Below, piece by piece: positions 31,967-46,100 of a stretch of 64,000 nt of DNA. Origin of the DNA: Abelmoschus esculentus (Eukaryota; Streptophyta; Magnoliopsida; Malvales; Malvaceae); contig JAUCBN010000062.1 of NCBI GenBank assembly GCA_035048815.1, forward strand, positions 5,218,001 through 5,282,000, given 5' to 3'. The translations under genes and the position numbers were made by a program. Under the pieces are notes generated by a model that did no database searches, was not told the origin of the DNA, and saw only the letters and a list, made by a program, of their open reading frames with translations. Within the stretch, counting starts at the first letter, position 1; every line of letters starts with the position of its first letter.

Positions 31967-34900
31967 TGTAACACCCTAAAATTGGGCCTAGAAGTTAGTG
32001 GGCCGGTTAAGCGTAGTTCGGGATTAAATTCTTAAAAATTGATTTTTAATCAAAATAAATTATGAAAAAATATTCTAAAATCCTTATTTTACACATACTT
32101 GACTTTGGTCAAGCCAATTTCGAAAATTGACCATTGAAACCCTAAGATTTTGAAATTAGTGACTATTTTATAAAAATTGAAAATACGAGGACAATTTTAT
32201 AAAATAAGCTAAAACTTTGAATCTTTAAGAGGCTTTTGATCCAATTGTAATTCTAGTTGATCTAATCTTCCAATGGCCTATTTAATAAAGTCAAAACCCA
32301 TGTTTTAAATCATAAAACCCAAATTACTTATTTTATAATCCTAAAAACCTATTTAATAAACAAAACCTAAACTCTTTTTCATTATTTTCGTATTTCATCT
32401 TTCCAAGGCAGAGAACCATCATTTTTTAAGGTAAAAACCTAAATTTTTTTTAATTAAAATAATTTTCTTAAATATTCTTAAAGTGTCTTCATCAAAAAGT
32501 TTTGTTTTTCACTCGTTTTCTTCACTAAAAACCTTGGAAGTATATTGGATCAATTTTAGAGGTAAGGAATCACTAAAACCTCTAGAACTTGAAGTTATTT
32601 ACTGGAATTCTCAAGTTCTTGGCTTGGTAAAAACATTTTTAATCCTTTGTTTTAGAAAAATATATTTTTTGTTCAAAAATCATAATTTTCGTTTAAGGGT
32701 TTTACTCTGGATTCTAAAAGGATGATTTTCAATGTGTTAAGATGTTTATAAAGTGTTTTTAAAATCCATAATTCTGGACTAAAGGTTTAGGAGAAGTTTG
32801 GTTGGTTTCGAAAAGTTTTCGGTTAAGCTTTTGATAGGATTAAGGGGTTGCCCGACTTGGGATTTATTGAGTGCGATTAAGAGCACTAAATCCATATTTT
32901 TTTATGCTTGAAATAGGGCAAGAAGTAGGTGATCTCGTTTGAAGTGATCGAGTGAAGTTTCTGTGACTTGTCGGATAAGTTTCGGTTATTAGTGAGTGGA
33001 TTTGTGAATAGGCTACTTTGGCAGTATTTTAACTTTGTTTTCAAAGTGCTGGGAGTGTAGGGAAGGTGTGAGAAGCCTCCCTATACTCCGGAGTAAGTTT
33101 TACGTTTGCTCTCGTAAATCGGTTTTCCCATAATATGCTTGTTTTACTATGTTTTTGACTTGTTCATATTATATTGGTACATATGTGATTATGTACGTGT
33201 TAGAATCCTCTCTTTAATGTTTAATGTTGATTTTAACTACTTCTATGTTTTGGTTTTTAAATAAGCTAATAAAATTTTTTATCGATTTTGCGAGAAAACA
33301 TGAGAAAGTGGTTTACTAATGTTTTACCTACTATTTTGATGTGAAAACTTGAGCATTCATACTGTTTTGTGTTGGATATTGAGATAATGTTATAGGGATA
33401 AGTCGATTAATCGATAGGATGTTAGTGTTATTTATTATTTATGAAAATTCATATACATGTGTAAATTCTTTAGTGATGCATTAGAGTTATTGCTTAAATT
33501 GTGATATATGTGTTGTATTACATTTAAGGGTAGCTTATCCTGGAAACTATGGTGGGAAACATGTTTGGAATTGATTCCATTCGTGTGTATGAGATAGACT
33601 CGTGCGTGGTATAAGTAGTCCTCATACGTGGTATGGTGACGGTTTAGTCCCATACGTGGCATGATTCGACATTTATGTCTTCATGCGAGTATCCGTTTAT
33701 CCCAACGATTAGAAGTAGACTAATCGGATCACTAATACCAACATGTGAAAACGCAACTGTTAAGTTTATATTGATTTTAATTGCAAATTGAGTTTGCGTG
33801 AGTTTGGCTTGTCTTAAAACGTTTTATAAAGCTTTGCTAATGAGGCATGTAAGTCTTGAGTTTTGTGGATTTTTTCCACGTGATAAAACACTTGTTGGAT
33901 TTTTATACTTAGTGGCGTTTGGCCACGTGTGATAATTTTTAAGAGCATGAACTGTTTTTTCTTCTAAAATGATTTGAGTATATTATGGGTTGCATTGCAA
34001 GTTGTTCAATCTATTTTTATACATCACTCACTAAGTAATTGCTTAAACATTATCTTTTCCTTGCAATGTAGAGAAAAAGTGAGACTCTCGTCTGAAGAAG
34101 CAAGGAGTGTCATATTTTACACTTTGATACGTTTTAGTTAGAGTATGTTATCTTTCAATTGAACCTTAGGTAGTAGAGAGCAATGGAGTTAGAGACCTTA
34201 TGCTATTGAAACTATGAGTTACTGAGTTTAAGTTATAAACATGTTTATCTGATTGTTATGAGTTAATGAAGTACTTTGTTGAATCTCACATCCTTCTATG
34301 TTTCTCTATGTTGATATTTGGTGAATTTTGAGTGTATTCACACGATAGATGATTTATGTATTAATTAGGATAGATTACATCTAGAGAATTTTTGTTACAT
34401 GTGTTTAATGGCCCTTTAGGTGAGATTATGCATCTAGACTTTATTGGGCATGTTTAGAATTGAAACTTGAGCAATTTGTTATTTATGGGCTGAGGGTTTC
34501 GATAGCTGTTTATAGGGTATCGATACCTAGACAAAAACACAACGATTTTTTTGAGAAATTAAGTTGGGTATCAAAACCACATGAATTGGTTTCGAAACAG
34601 TAGTATGAGATTTGGCAGGCGTATTGATACGCATAAGTTTGGTTTCGATACTGACCTTTACAGTTTCAAATGGTATCGGAACGATCTTTCAGGCGTATCG
34701 AAACGCGGGCTTGTAACGCACGCAGGCAATCTTCCGAGTTATCGATGGTGTATCGAAACACTTAATACATGTATAGATACCCCTTTGTCATTTACTACAG
34801 TATCGATACCGGAGAAGGGTGTTTCGAAACCCCTATTAGGTAATGTTGTTAAAGGCTGAAATATAACTCTAAAAACCTACATTTTAGTCATTAATTAAAC

Positions 34901-35167
34901 TTTGAAGAACCAATTAGATAACTTATAGATTTTATTTTAAACTAAAATCTTACGTGCAAGCATGAAATATACTTAATTAAGGATTGATAACCTTAATTTC
35001 ACTTTTAGATCACAATTATCTAAAAAATTACAATTAGGTCCCTAAAACTTGTTTGGTTTAATTAGGACTCGTTTCTCATTAAATTCCACTGCAAATGAAC
35101 TCAATCCTTGCATGAACATGTAGGAATTCGAGTAGGGTGACGTCTAGACCGGGTCGAGGGGGTTACA
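31967..35167 (+). mobile_element. Solo LTR, 3.2 kb, target duplication TTTAT
   Basis: It starts TGTAACACCC and ends GGGGGTTACA. It is flanked by TTTAT at 31962-31966 and 35168-35172. No primer site or internal coding follows either end, so this is a single LTR left by recombination between two. Inside are tandem CATACGTGGTATG-like hairpins (about 33600-33665) and a cluster of mixed GTATCGATAC and GTTTCGAAAC palindromes (34495-34830). The same LTR family appears truncated at 60741-61790. Termini resemble Ty3/gypsy LTRs, but the clade is not determinable without internal sequence. Confidence 0.85.
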
Positions 35168-35172
35168 TTTAT

Positions 35173-35890
35173 AGTGGTCTGGCCTTCTTAACAAGTTTTA
35201 CATTTATCAACTTAGCTATTCACACTAAAATTTTTCACAAATTCACTAATTTATCTTTTCTTTTCGACAAATAGAGATAACCTAACAAAACTAGTAAATT
35301 TTTTTCCTAAAGGATGAATTCAAAGGAGAAAACTATGAAAAACTTTATAAGATAATGTGTTTGCATAATTGAAGTTCACTGAAAACTAATACTTGAATAA
35401 AAAGAAATTACAACGAAGATCACTCAAATGAATTTATAAGAATTTGACAATAAATGCTTAAATATATTGAATATATGTTTGAATACTTTAGAATTGTTGT
35501 CTTGTTGTTGAAGTTTTGGAGACTAGTTTTTACATCCTTTCATCGATTTCTAGTTGTTTAAATTATTGAAAATTGAATAGAGTCATTAGGCTGCAATTTT
35601 CTCACATTAAATGTAATCTAACGAGTGTGGGTATCAGTACACAAGCTTACGTATTGATACTTGATTAAAATAGAAATAGTTATCGCAATAAAGGGTATCG
35701 ATACGCGAACGAACATATTAGTACGGAACGAAAAAAATTATAAGAGGTACCGATACGCATCATACCATATTAATATTGAATTTGGTCACAAAAATTCTTA
35801 GAAAAAAAATAATGAACTAGGTGTATCAGTTTGCGTATTGCAACCCATTTATGGATTTTACCTTCTATGTAAAAAATTGATCATTTTTAT
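35173..35890 (+). repeat. Right part of the split old LTR
   Basis: This continues 31966 and follows the order of the LTR at 1724-2649 (AATTCACTAATTTATC near 35243, TCTTGTTGTTG near 35501). Where that family carries TTTCGAAA palindromes, this copy carries GTATCGATAC-type ones (about 35630-35840). It ends at the copia element's target duplication TTTAT (35886-35890). Confidence 0.6.
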
Positions 35891-36445
35891 TGAAAAGAAA
35901 AAACTTATACTATAATCATGAATATACTATAATGCGGAAAAACAATATATCGTTAATAGATTTATGTGTAATCATGTTAACCAATATTTGATGCTAAATA
36001 GAAAAAAAATTATTGTTTTCCATTTTATTTCCCTTTGATGTTATTTCCCTCCTTCTCCACTGTGCTATTATTCGTCCTTGATGATGAAGGACTTGATCAA
36101 GTGATTTATTTTCTCTCGGGAAAAGAAGATGAACCAAAAGAAAAACAGTTTTCTCTGGTTATCAAAATAACGTGAGTTATATTTAAAAAAAAATACTATT
36201 CACTTTTATCTCTTAATTAAATTAATATATGTAATGATCAAATAATCGGTTTGATGCTTTTATTTTTTTCGCAAACTTTAAATTGACCCTTTAAGTTTTA
36301 CATTTAACAAGGAGTGTAAGGAAATGGAATTTCTCCCTTTAATTTCGATCTTTAATCATCATTAATCATCACTATGGGAACATACATCGAAATCGTCGAC
36401 TTTAAGTTACATAAACCATAATATTTATCATTAAAAATTCTATCA
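35891..36445 (-). repeat. 3' LTR of the copia element
   Basis: This is paired with 41269-41838. Both copies share ACTTATACTATAATCATGAA near the start and AAGTTACATAAACCATAATA near the end. Numerous single changes separate them, so the insertion is old. Confidence 0.9.
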
Positions 36446-36842
36446 TTCTCCCACTTGATTTATGTGACAGTTGTAGTATAATGAAACTTTTAATTGTACA
36501 CTTTAATTCATTTTCTACATAACACACCATCCATACATGAATCAAGCTAATCGAATCACAACGGTCACAGACAAATAAGTCAATTTGATTCCTTCCATTT
36601 ATCACAATTAATTTAATTCAATAGTTCTTTAAATCATTATTTAATTATTAAGAAATACTTTAATTCTTAATATATTAAATCTTGTTTCAGGATTTCACTT
36701 TGTTATCAAACAAATAACCATGCATGCTTAAATAGATAACAACGATAAATATACAAGAAACAAATATAACTGATATCCAATAGTGTCATAACAGTAATGA
36801 GCATAAAATTTATAATGTATATACCTTATCATAAAAACCATA

Positions 36843-39800
36843 CTACAAGGTGTCCTCTACCAAACCCATAATGTATACATGTCCTTTAAAAACTTGTATT
36901 GGTAGAGTTTTCGTTAATGAATCCACTATCATTTCATCGGTCCATATATTCTCAATTGACACTGTGTGTTTTTGCACCTCCTCCTTTACTGACAAATACT
37001 TTAAATCCATATGTTTGGCTCTTTTGCTATATTTGTCATTTTTCGAGAAGAACACTGCTGCGGAGTTGTCATTGTAAATTTTCGGCGGTCTAGATATATT
37101 GTCGACAATTCTTAACTCTTATATATAATTCCGCAACCAAAATCCTTGAATCATGGCCTCAAAGCATGCCACAGATTCAGACTCCATGATATTGCTCCTC
37201 CAGCCAATAGGAACACATAGCCGAAAGTAGATTTTCTCGTATCAATACATCCAACACAATTTGAGTCTAAATAACCTATAACCTCTATGTTACTCATTTT
37301 CCTATACGTGAGCATAAGGTTTCGGGTTCCTTGTAAATACCTTAATACCTTTTTTGCATTTTTCCAATGATTTATACCAGGATTCGACTGATATCGACCA
37401 AGCATACCAACATCATAACTGATATCTGGTCGAGTACATTTCATAGCATACATTAAGCTCCCAACCACTAAAGCATAATGAATCTTGTCCATCTCCTTAC
37501 GTTCCAATTCATTTTTAGGACATTATGAGTTGCTGAACTTTTCTTCTTTATGAATTAGAATTGGACTAGAGTGGTTGTTTTCCATTCTGAATCTTTCTAT
37601 AACTTTTTCGATATAATTTTTTTGAGAAAGTCCCAAAAATCCTTGTGATCTAACACGGAATATTTTTATTCCTATCACATACGATGCTTCTCCCATATCT
37701 TTCATTTCAAAGTTCTTAGAAAGAAAACTCTTTATATCGCATAACAAATCAAGATCATTCGCGGCTAGCAAGATATCATCGACATAAAGAACTAGAATTA
37801 CATACTTGCTCCCACTAACCTTCATGTAGATACACTTATCAACAATGTTATTTATAAATCCATACGATAGAATAGTATCATTGAACTTTAAGTATCACTG
37901 TCTAAAAGCTTGTTTTAATCCATAAATCGACTTAGACACCATGTTTTCCTTTCCTATGGCCTCAAAACCCTTAGGTTGAGCCATATATACTTCCTCTTCA
38001 AGTTGCCCATTTATAAAGACAGTTTTTACATCCTTCTGAGTAAAACCTTTGGCTACAAGTTAGCCTTATACCTTTCGATATACCTTTTGAGTCACGCTTG
38101 GTCTTGAAGACCCACTTACAATCGACCTTTTTATACCCTGTAGGTAAATCTACAAGTTCCTAGGCTTGATTCTTATCCATTAATTCTAATTCATCTTTCA
38201 TGGCATTGAATCATTTGTTTGAATTGTTATTTTCCATGGATTCCTAAAAAGAGACAGGATCTTTATCAATACTCAAGTCACATTCATGTTCAAGTGAATA
38301 AATCATATAATCATCAAAAATTACAGATCTACGCTCTCTTATACACCTTCTCAATGTAACTTGTTCTGAATTCACTTGAACATCATGAGTTTATTCATTA
38401 GTTGTTATTTCATTGTTAGCGTCAATATCAAGTGGGATTGGATCTCTTATTTTTTCTTCTTGTTGTTGTTCCCATCTATTGTTACGCTGTAATATTACAA
38501 TAGGAATTACAACAACAGTTGTAGACTTTGGTATTGTCTGTTCTACCACATTCTCTCTAATATCCATTTTTCGTGTTTCATCACTCCCATTGACTCCTCC
38601 ATTCTCAATGAAACAAGTATTTCCGAACTCAATTATTCTTTTGCTATGGTTAGGACAATAAAATTTATACCCATTTGATTTTTCTGGATATCCTAAGAAG
38701 AATCTACTAACGATTCTAGAATCCAGTTTTCTTTCATGTGAATTATACACTCTCATTTCTGTTGGACATCCCCCAACGTGTAAGTGCCTCAGCCTAAGTT
38801 TCCTTCCTTTCCACAATTAATAAGGAGTCTTAAGAACTGACTTACTAGGAACCCTGTTGAATAAATACGCAGATGTCTGTAATGTATACATCCACAAAGA
38901 GATAGGTACAAAGTTGTTACATAACAGACTTCTAACCATATCCATGAGAGTACGATTACGCCTTTCAGCTAAACCATTTTGTTGTGGTGTACCATACATT
39001 GTTTATTGTGCACATATGCCTTTACTTTCAAGGAATCTCGCAAAAGGACCAGGATATTGTCCACATTTAGTAGTTCTGTCATAATATTCATCACCTCTAT
39101 CAGATCTGACTACTTTAACCTTTTGATCTATTTTTCTTTCAACTTTAGTGACAAAAATTTCCAAATTATTCATTGCTTGAGACTTTTTAAACTATAGATA
39201 CAAGTAAGAGTACCTAGAATAATCATTTATAAAAGTGATGAAATATCTTTCACCATTTCAAGATGCAACATCAAATGTGCCACATATGTTGGTGTGTATT
39301 AATTCAAGTAGTTCTATAGTTCTAGTGGTAGATTTCTTCACTATACATTTAGTTTGTTTACCTTTAATGCAATCTAAACATACACCATTCCGGTCAGTAA
39401 AATCCAATTGAGAGAAAATTTATTCTTTACCAGCCTTATTATCCTTTCTTTGGATATATAACATAACTTATTATGCCATAGAGATGCAGAATGTTTACTT
39501 ACAATACTACGTTTAATATCATAATTGCATTCAACATAAAACAGGGAGTCAGAAAACTTTTTATCAAGATTGAAACGATATAAATTATCACACAAAGTAC
39601 CACTACCATCAAAGTACTTATGTTTAAACATAGAAAAGTTGTTATGTCCAATCTTAAATCCAAATCCTAAACAATCCAACTTAGAAACTGAAACTAAATT
39701 CCTCGCACACTCAGAAACATAAAGGCAACCTTTTAAATCCAGGTGATTTCCGTTATCCAAGACTAATATGTAATTGCCAATGCCCTTAATATGCGCCTTT

Positions 39801-40714
39801 GATATATTTCCCATATAAAGAAAATTTTCATTTCTTGTTACGGGTTGGATCGTACTGAATCCCTGAGAAATACAAGAAACATGAGTTGTAGCACCATTAT
39901 CAAGCCACCAAGTATTTTTAGATACCTCAAGTAAATTTGATCCTTTTGAGTTAGTCCCTCTTTAAATGTCCAACTTTATTGTAGAAGAAACACTTTTACA
40001 CCTTCTAGATTGATCCTTCTATCGCTTTATATGACCCTTTTTCTTCTTGTTTGGCTTAACCTTACTACTTATTGCTTGAGAGGAGTGAACCGTAACATGA
40101 GCAATATTAACTTTTTCATATTTCTTTAATCTCTCTTCTACCTGAATAACTTTAGCCTTTAATTCAGGAAAGGTCCATTTCTTTTCTAGGTTATTGTAAC
40201 TAACCATAAAAGACCCAAAATTAGTTGAAAGTAAGTTGATGATCATTTCTACCATCCATTCCTCACTGACCTCCACTTTCAGATTCTTTAATTTTGCTGA
40301 TAAATTGATCATGTTAGTTATATGATCATGCAACGACTTACTCCAATTAAATTTCTTGATTGTCAGCTCAGTCATCAATGTGCTAGCCATAACCTTACTT
40401 GCACCTTTAGTGCTAGCACACTCCTTAAGTTGTTGCACGAACTTTTTCGCCACTTTGGTGGTGGGCATTGATGGTCATATGGTAGAATTCACAGTTATCT
40501 TCATGAAGCTCAACAAAGTATTGTTCGCATCATCCCAAGCTGCATAATAATCCTTATCAACTTGAGAGTTGCCCTTTGTCAGCTTTGATGGTTTGCTGTT
40601 AACCAATGCTTCTCGAAGTCCATAAATTCCATCATGAAAGTTGACATATTCATACCATTCAACATAGTTGAGTCTGTTAAACCTGATTGCCTCAACACCA
40701 CCTACAATTTTCAC
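36843..40714 (-). pseudogene. Ty1/copia gag-pol polyprotein, broken
   Basis: On the - strand gag runs from 40714 to about 40019 in two pieces (FNRLNYVEWYEYV, then the UBN2-like part). The protease and pre-integrase region is 39814-39374 (LDLKGCLYVSECARNLVSVS; LWHNKLCYIS). Integrase is about 39190-38390, with YGTPQQNGLAERRNRTLMDM at 38999. Reverse transcriptase is about 38390-37520, with the catalytic motif YVDDILLAAND near 37770. RNase H is 37507-36843 (DSNCVGCIDTRKSTFGYVF; DSLTKTLP). At least six stops or frameshifts separate the pieces. The order integrase before reverse transcriptase defines copia. Confidence 0.93.
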
Positions 40715-41268
40715 TTCTGTTGTAATTAATTAGCTCATTCATCAAACACTTTGAGTAAAGTTAATATACTCAAACATAAATTGTAATATTATATTTAAGT
40801 TTATCTTTGTATGATTCCTAAACATAAACAACCATATCCATTGTATCAAAAATAATTCACATATAGCAGTAGACTACTAAACTAGTTTAAACAAGTATAC
40901 AAGATATCTTTGGATATTCTTATACATTAACTAAACTAGTTAGTCTATCTCTATTATTGTCACATATAGCAGTATGGTCTACCTTTGGATTACCTCGTAA
41001 AATTGACTATTCATGATCATAATTGTACATTTTAAGCCTTCATTGTCATTAGATATAAGGGTAATAAAAAATGCCAGACCATCTGTCCTTTTCTAGTATA
41101 GATTGATTACCCTTTTTAATCGCATTTATTCATGAACAATTATTCTAATGTAAATTGCGATTTAATCCTACAAGTCAGGCCACTTTGGTGACTAACCAAC
41201 TTCTTTATAAAAATTTCGCAATTTTAATTAAGTAACGTGAAACCCATAAACCTGACTTTGATACCAAC

Positions 41269-41838
41269 TGAATAAAAACTTATACTATAATCATGAATAT
41301 ACTATAATACGAAAAAACAATCGATCGTTAAAAGATTTATGGGTAATTACGTTAACCAATATTTAATACTAATTAAAAAAAGAAAAGAAAGAAAACTTAT
41401 TGTTCTCCATTGTTGTTTCTCTTTGATGTTATTTCCTTCCTTCTCCACTGCGCTATTATTCATCCTTGATGATGTAAGACTTGATCAAGTGATTTATTTT
41501 CTCTCGGGAAAAAGAAGATGAACCAGAAGAAAACAAATTTTCTCTGGTTATCAAAATAGCGTGAGTTATATTTCTCAACAAAAAAAAAACTACTCACTTT
41601 TATCTCTTAATTAAATTAATATATGTAATGGTCAAATAATCAGTTTAACCCTTTTATTTTTTCACAAACTTTAAATTGACCCTTTAAGTTTTACATTTAA
41701 CAAGGAGTGGAGGGAAAAAGAATTTCACTCTTTAATTTAGATCTTTAATCACCGTTAATCATTATTACGAGAACATACATCGAAATCGTTGATTTTAAGT
41801 TACATAAACCATAATATTCATCATTAAAAATTATATCA
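41269..41838 (-). repeat. 5' LTR of the copia element
   Basis: This is the partner of 35891-36445 and slightly longer (570 against 555 bp). Element transcription would start here and run leftwards. The primer site abuts its left edge. Confidence 0.9.
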
Positions 41839-41843
41839 TTTAT

Positions 41844-42879
41844 TGCCAAAAAGATCTCACATTTTTTTAGTAATTTATTTGGGGAAAATGTCAGTAATAT
41901 GTTTGTTAATTTTCCCCCTCACAAAATATGATGCTTGATTAATTTTTGAAGTATTATTGATTCTGTAATAAAAATAAAGTCGGAATAATTTTTATTTATT
42001 TTGAACAATAAAATTTATTTTATTAATAAAAATGTGAAGTTGAATGGTGTATATATCGATTTTGAACAGTAGTTAAAATCCTTTCACACTATCTTTAATA
42101 TTTTTTATTCTAAAAAATAAGATGAACAATAGATGAGCTTTAAAGTCGAAACTTTTTTCTTACCGACTTCACTTTTTTTTACCAAATACTATAGATTTAG
42201 AGCTAATCAGACAAGTACTATATTTCTATAAAAAAAATCCCTTTGCCATATGTATGGAAATTTGCCAAACTACTTACGATGGTTATTTATGGGTCCAACC
42301 TATTTTAATCATCCAATTAAAAAAATAAATAAATATACTGTCGAAAACTTTTAATTGGTTATATTTTGACCATCAATTACTAAAATTTAATAAAAAACTA
42401 ACATGAAAATTTAATAAATATTTATATAATTATATATTTGATTCCTATTAATTATTTTTATATTAATTTGATCATAATTTTAATTTAAAATTTTAAGGCT
42501 CCAATAATATAGCGACACATGTCATCATCTAATTAGATTAATTTTTTTATTAATTTTAATTTAATTTATTATTTTTCTCCAAAAACATGGTAATTCATCG
42601 TATGATTGAAAAGAAAATGATTAAAATTAAACACATCACTGATAAATTTTATCAACATGTTTATTTAAAACTTAATCTATGAAATGAACATGAAAAATCT
42701 TCATTTTCCTCTTTGAGTTCCCTATATCATATATCAAACATCACTATAATTTGTAATTATACAAATAGAACTAATTAATTAATTGATGATGTATTCGTCA
42801 AATTTTTAAAGTTGAGTAGTTGAAATATGTCAAACCCATAAATTAGTGGTCACACAAGTAATTTACCTTAATTGTTTTA
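41844..42879. other. AT-rich spacer upstream of the reticulon gene
   Basis: No ORF, RNA gene or clear transposon end is seen. The last few hundred bases probably include the promoter. The sequence from about 42880 to 43133 becomes pyrimidine-rich and looks like a 5' untranslated region. Confidence 0.5.
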
Positions 42880-43133
42880 GTTTAAGGGTTTGGGTGAAAA
42901 AATTGAGGTCAAAGGGGATTTTTTTTTCTCTCTCTAAAATTTCGAGGCCTCAATTCTCAATACCATTAAGCCAAAATTTTCTTTTGCACTTTGTTTGTCA
43001 ATTCCGTGACAGATCGGGAACACAGCAATTTAGTTTCAGAGAGGGAAAACTTGATACAAGTTTTGATTTTGTGAATTTTCTTCCTTCTGGGTACAAGTTA
43101 AAAACTCAAGAACAAGGGCGTTGATCGCGATTA

Positions 43134-46100
43134 ATGGAGAATTCGAGTAACAGTGATGGGGAAGAGACGAGAAATCAGACAATTCCTTCCAATTCTTCAA
43201 CAACATCCTCCGATGATTACCGTTTTTTTGATCGTCAAGGTTCTCTTCACCAGTTTCTGGGTGGTGGTAAAGGTACTTTTTAAAAATTCCACGAAAGGAG
43301 AACTTTCTTTTGCTTTATTTTCCATTTTCACCAATGTTTTCTATTGTTTTTAATGAAATCGTTGATTCTTGGGATACTTTGATAATTGATGAAAAAAATT
43401 AAAACAATGCTTGGAAAAGGGAAAATGTTGCTCTCTTTTGGGAAGAACTGTATAATAGTTACTCATTTGTTAATACTTCCTAGGCAAACTGATATACAGA
43501 TTGCAATCTGATGGAGTTTTCTTCTCTTTAATACTGTTCTATTTTGTTTTGGTTATATGGATTGTAAAATCTATCCAAATCCCGTTATCTGGAATAAACA
43601 ATTTGATATGAATTGGTTTGAAATAAAGAACTTATGATGTCCAAATGGAAATTTGTTGATTGCTGTATTGGAATTTTTCATGTACTGTGAATTGCATATC
43701 TTGATATTGCATTGAGTTGTTGCATACAACCTTTGACAATGCTGTGCTGAGTCCCAGACTCCCAGTGAATACTTGACTCTTGTGAAGTTTTGAAATCAAA
43801 TTGTATAGAGAAACAAATTAAGAGTGACTTAGCTTTGAGTAAAATAAAGCAAGTTCATGGTGAGATTTTGGGTATAAGGATAGTTTAAGTTTTTCTTGTA
43901 TAGAGAAATTTCACTAAAAGTAGGTGGTTTACAAAGACCACTTGAAGTACTCACTCAAAAGTCAAACCTTATTGTCAAATTATCATATGAGCTTCCTTTA
44001 TTCTTTAGTTCGCTTATTCTGTTACTCCCTCGATTCTACTTGACCCCTGGTTGTATACTGTCAACTGCCAAGCAATATTACATAAAACCTTTTGTGACTA
44101 GTTAATTTGTTTTTCCATTTTATCTTTTACAAAGCAAAATCTTAGGTTTATCATGAATATGAAAGTGGCCAGTGACACATCTACTAGAAGTAGAGAATCC
44201 TAATGACAAGAAAAAATAATAATAATGCATGCAGAGATTTACATTGTTCATGAACCAGGAAGATAAGCTTAAATATTTGAGAGAGCTAACTTAGGAACTT
44301 AAAATATAAAGGAAAATCATGCAGAGTTTATTGGGGAAGAGTGCAGATCAATTTGATGCATGTGGATGTGCACTGAAATCACCATTTGACCGTGCATCGA
44401 AAATTTCCATAAGCATAGTCAAAATGTTGCATGCTACAATTTGGTGCATTATTAAGATTTGCATTCACCAATTCGATGCATGGTAAGAAATCTCTAGCGA
44501 CCAATCAACAAATCTTCATCTTAGTGTGTGAATTTTTTTCTTACAACAAAATGATTAAGGAAACTTGTTATTTTTTTTTTCAAAGGTCTAGCTGGTTTTA
44601 CATGATTCATGAACCAAGCAAATAAAATAAAATAAGGGAGTAAGCTAAAACAATTAAGGAAAGTCGTGCAAAGAGTTTATAGGGAAAGCTTGCAGACCAA
44701 TTTGGCACTTGTGTATCATGTATTTGCACTGAAATCACTATTGGACTATGCATCGAAAATTGCCATAAGCATAGTCAAAACTTGCATGCAACCTTTGGTC
44801 CATTATTATGATTTTCATGCCCCAATATGATGCATGGTAAGACATTTCTAGACACCAATCAACAAATCTGCATCTTGGCATGATGTAATTTTTTATTACA
44901 ACAAAATGATGAAGCAAACTTGCTATTGTTTATTTGTTTCTGCAAGGTGAATCTCTAGAATATCGTCCTCCTTTCTTTACATCTCTCTTTAAGGAGGTTC
45001 ATGGGGTTTCTTGGTGGAGAAGATATGAAGTTGGTACCCTTCTTTAGTTATTTGCTCCAAATTATAGATTGACACATAAAAGCGGAATTGAGTTTTCCCT
45101 AATGGGATACAATACTTCAAAGCCAATTTTCCCTTTACCTGTGCTCATTCAATACCGTCACTCTTTATTTCTATTTTTGTATGAAAGTTTGTGCCTTTAA
45201 CAGTTCTCCACCTACATTCTTTTAACATAATACTAAATAGGGTGTTGCTGGAAAGATCCTGTTGTGTATTATGTTATTATTTCTGTAAGATCACTTTGAT
45301 GCTCTGGCTCATTATCTTGTCACCCTTTTAATACAAGTGAATTTGTTTTATGTGATAAATGAACTAAATTTGCTTCTCATGTTCCTAGTGGCTGATATAC
45401 TCTTGTGGAAGCAGTGGACTGTTTCCGTTGGTGCCATTTTTGTAGCTATTGTTGTTTGGCTCATCTTTGAGCAGTCTGGATTACCATTCTTATCAATTTG
45501 TTCAGACGTTTTGCTGATATTAATTGTAGTGTTGTTTGTCCGTTCCAACTATGCTGCTTACAGAGATAGGTAATACTAATGTTGATTTTTATTTGTTGAT
45601 TTCCTTTAAAGTACTGAAGTGGTTTTGGCAATGAAGTTCATATATTATTTGAACAGACAACCACAAACGTTACCAGAACTTGAACTGTCAGAGGAAATGG
45701 TTACCAATGCTGCAGCATCGTTTCGCGTTAAAATCAATAATGTGCTTCTTATGGCTCATGAAATAACTCTTGGAAAAGATTTTCGGTTGTTTTTCAAGGT
45801 CAGTTAGATCAGTTGTACTTAAACTAAATGTTCTGTGCTGCAATAAACTGGCATAAATGGAAAAAGAATCAATGTTGGAATAGATTTGTATGTATAGGCA
45901 TTATAGTATTGCCACCCGATTATGATTAAGTGATCTGAATTTTTTACTATTATTAGTAAAAGTAGTCATTAATCAGGGGTGTATTTTGGTGTTGAAGTAA
46001 GAGTAATGGTTTTGCTCATTCTGTTTACCTTCACATTAGCCTCCAAACTCCTTTCGAGGCCAAAATCTCATAATTTTAAGGATTTTGGAGTTGAGTATTT

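Larger units (their letters stand above)
35891..41838 (-). mobile_element. Complete Ty1/copia element, degenerate
   Basis: The LTRs are 35891-36445 (3') and 41269-41838 (5'), both TG...CA, with TTTAT duplicated at 35886-35890 and 41839-41843. The - strand holds gag, protease, integrase, reverse transcriptase and RNase H in copia order. A primer site with sequence TTGGTATCAAAGTCAGG lies directly next to the 5' LTR (about 41251-41267), and a purine tract (AAGTGGGAGAA, 36446-36456) lies next to the 3' LTR. All ORFs are interrupted, so it cannot move by itself. Confidence 0.93.
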
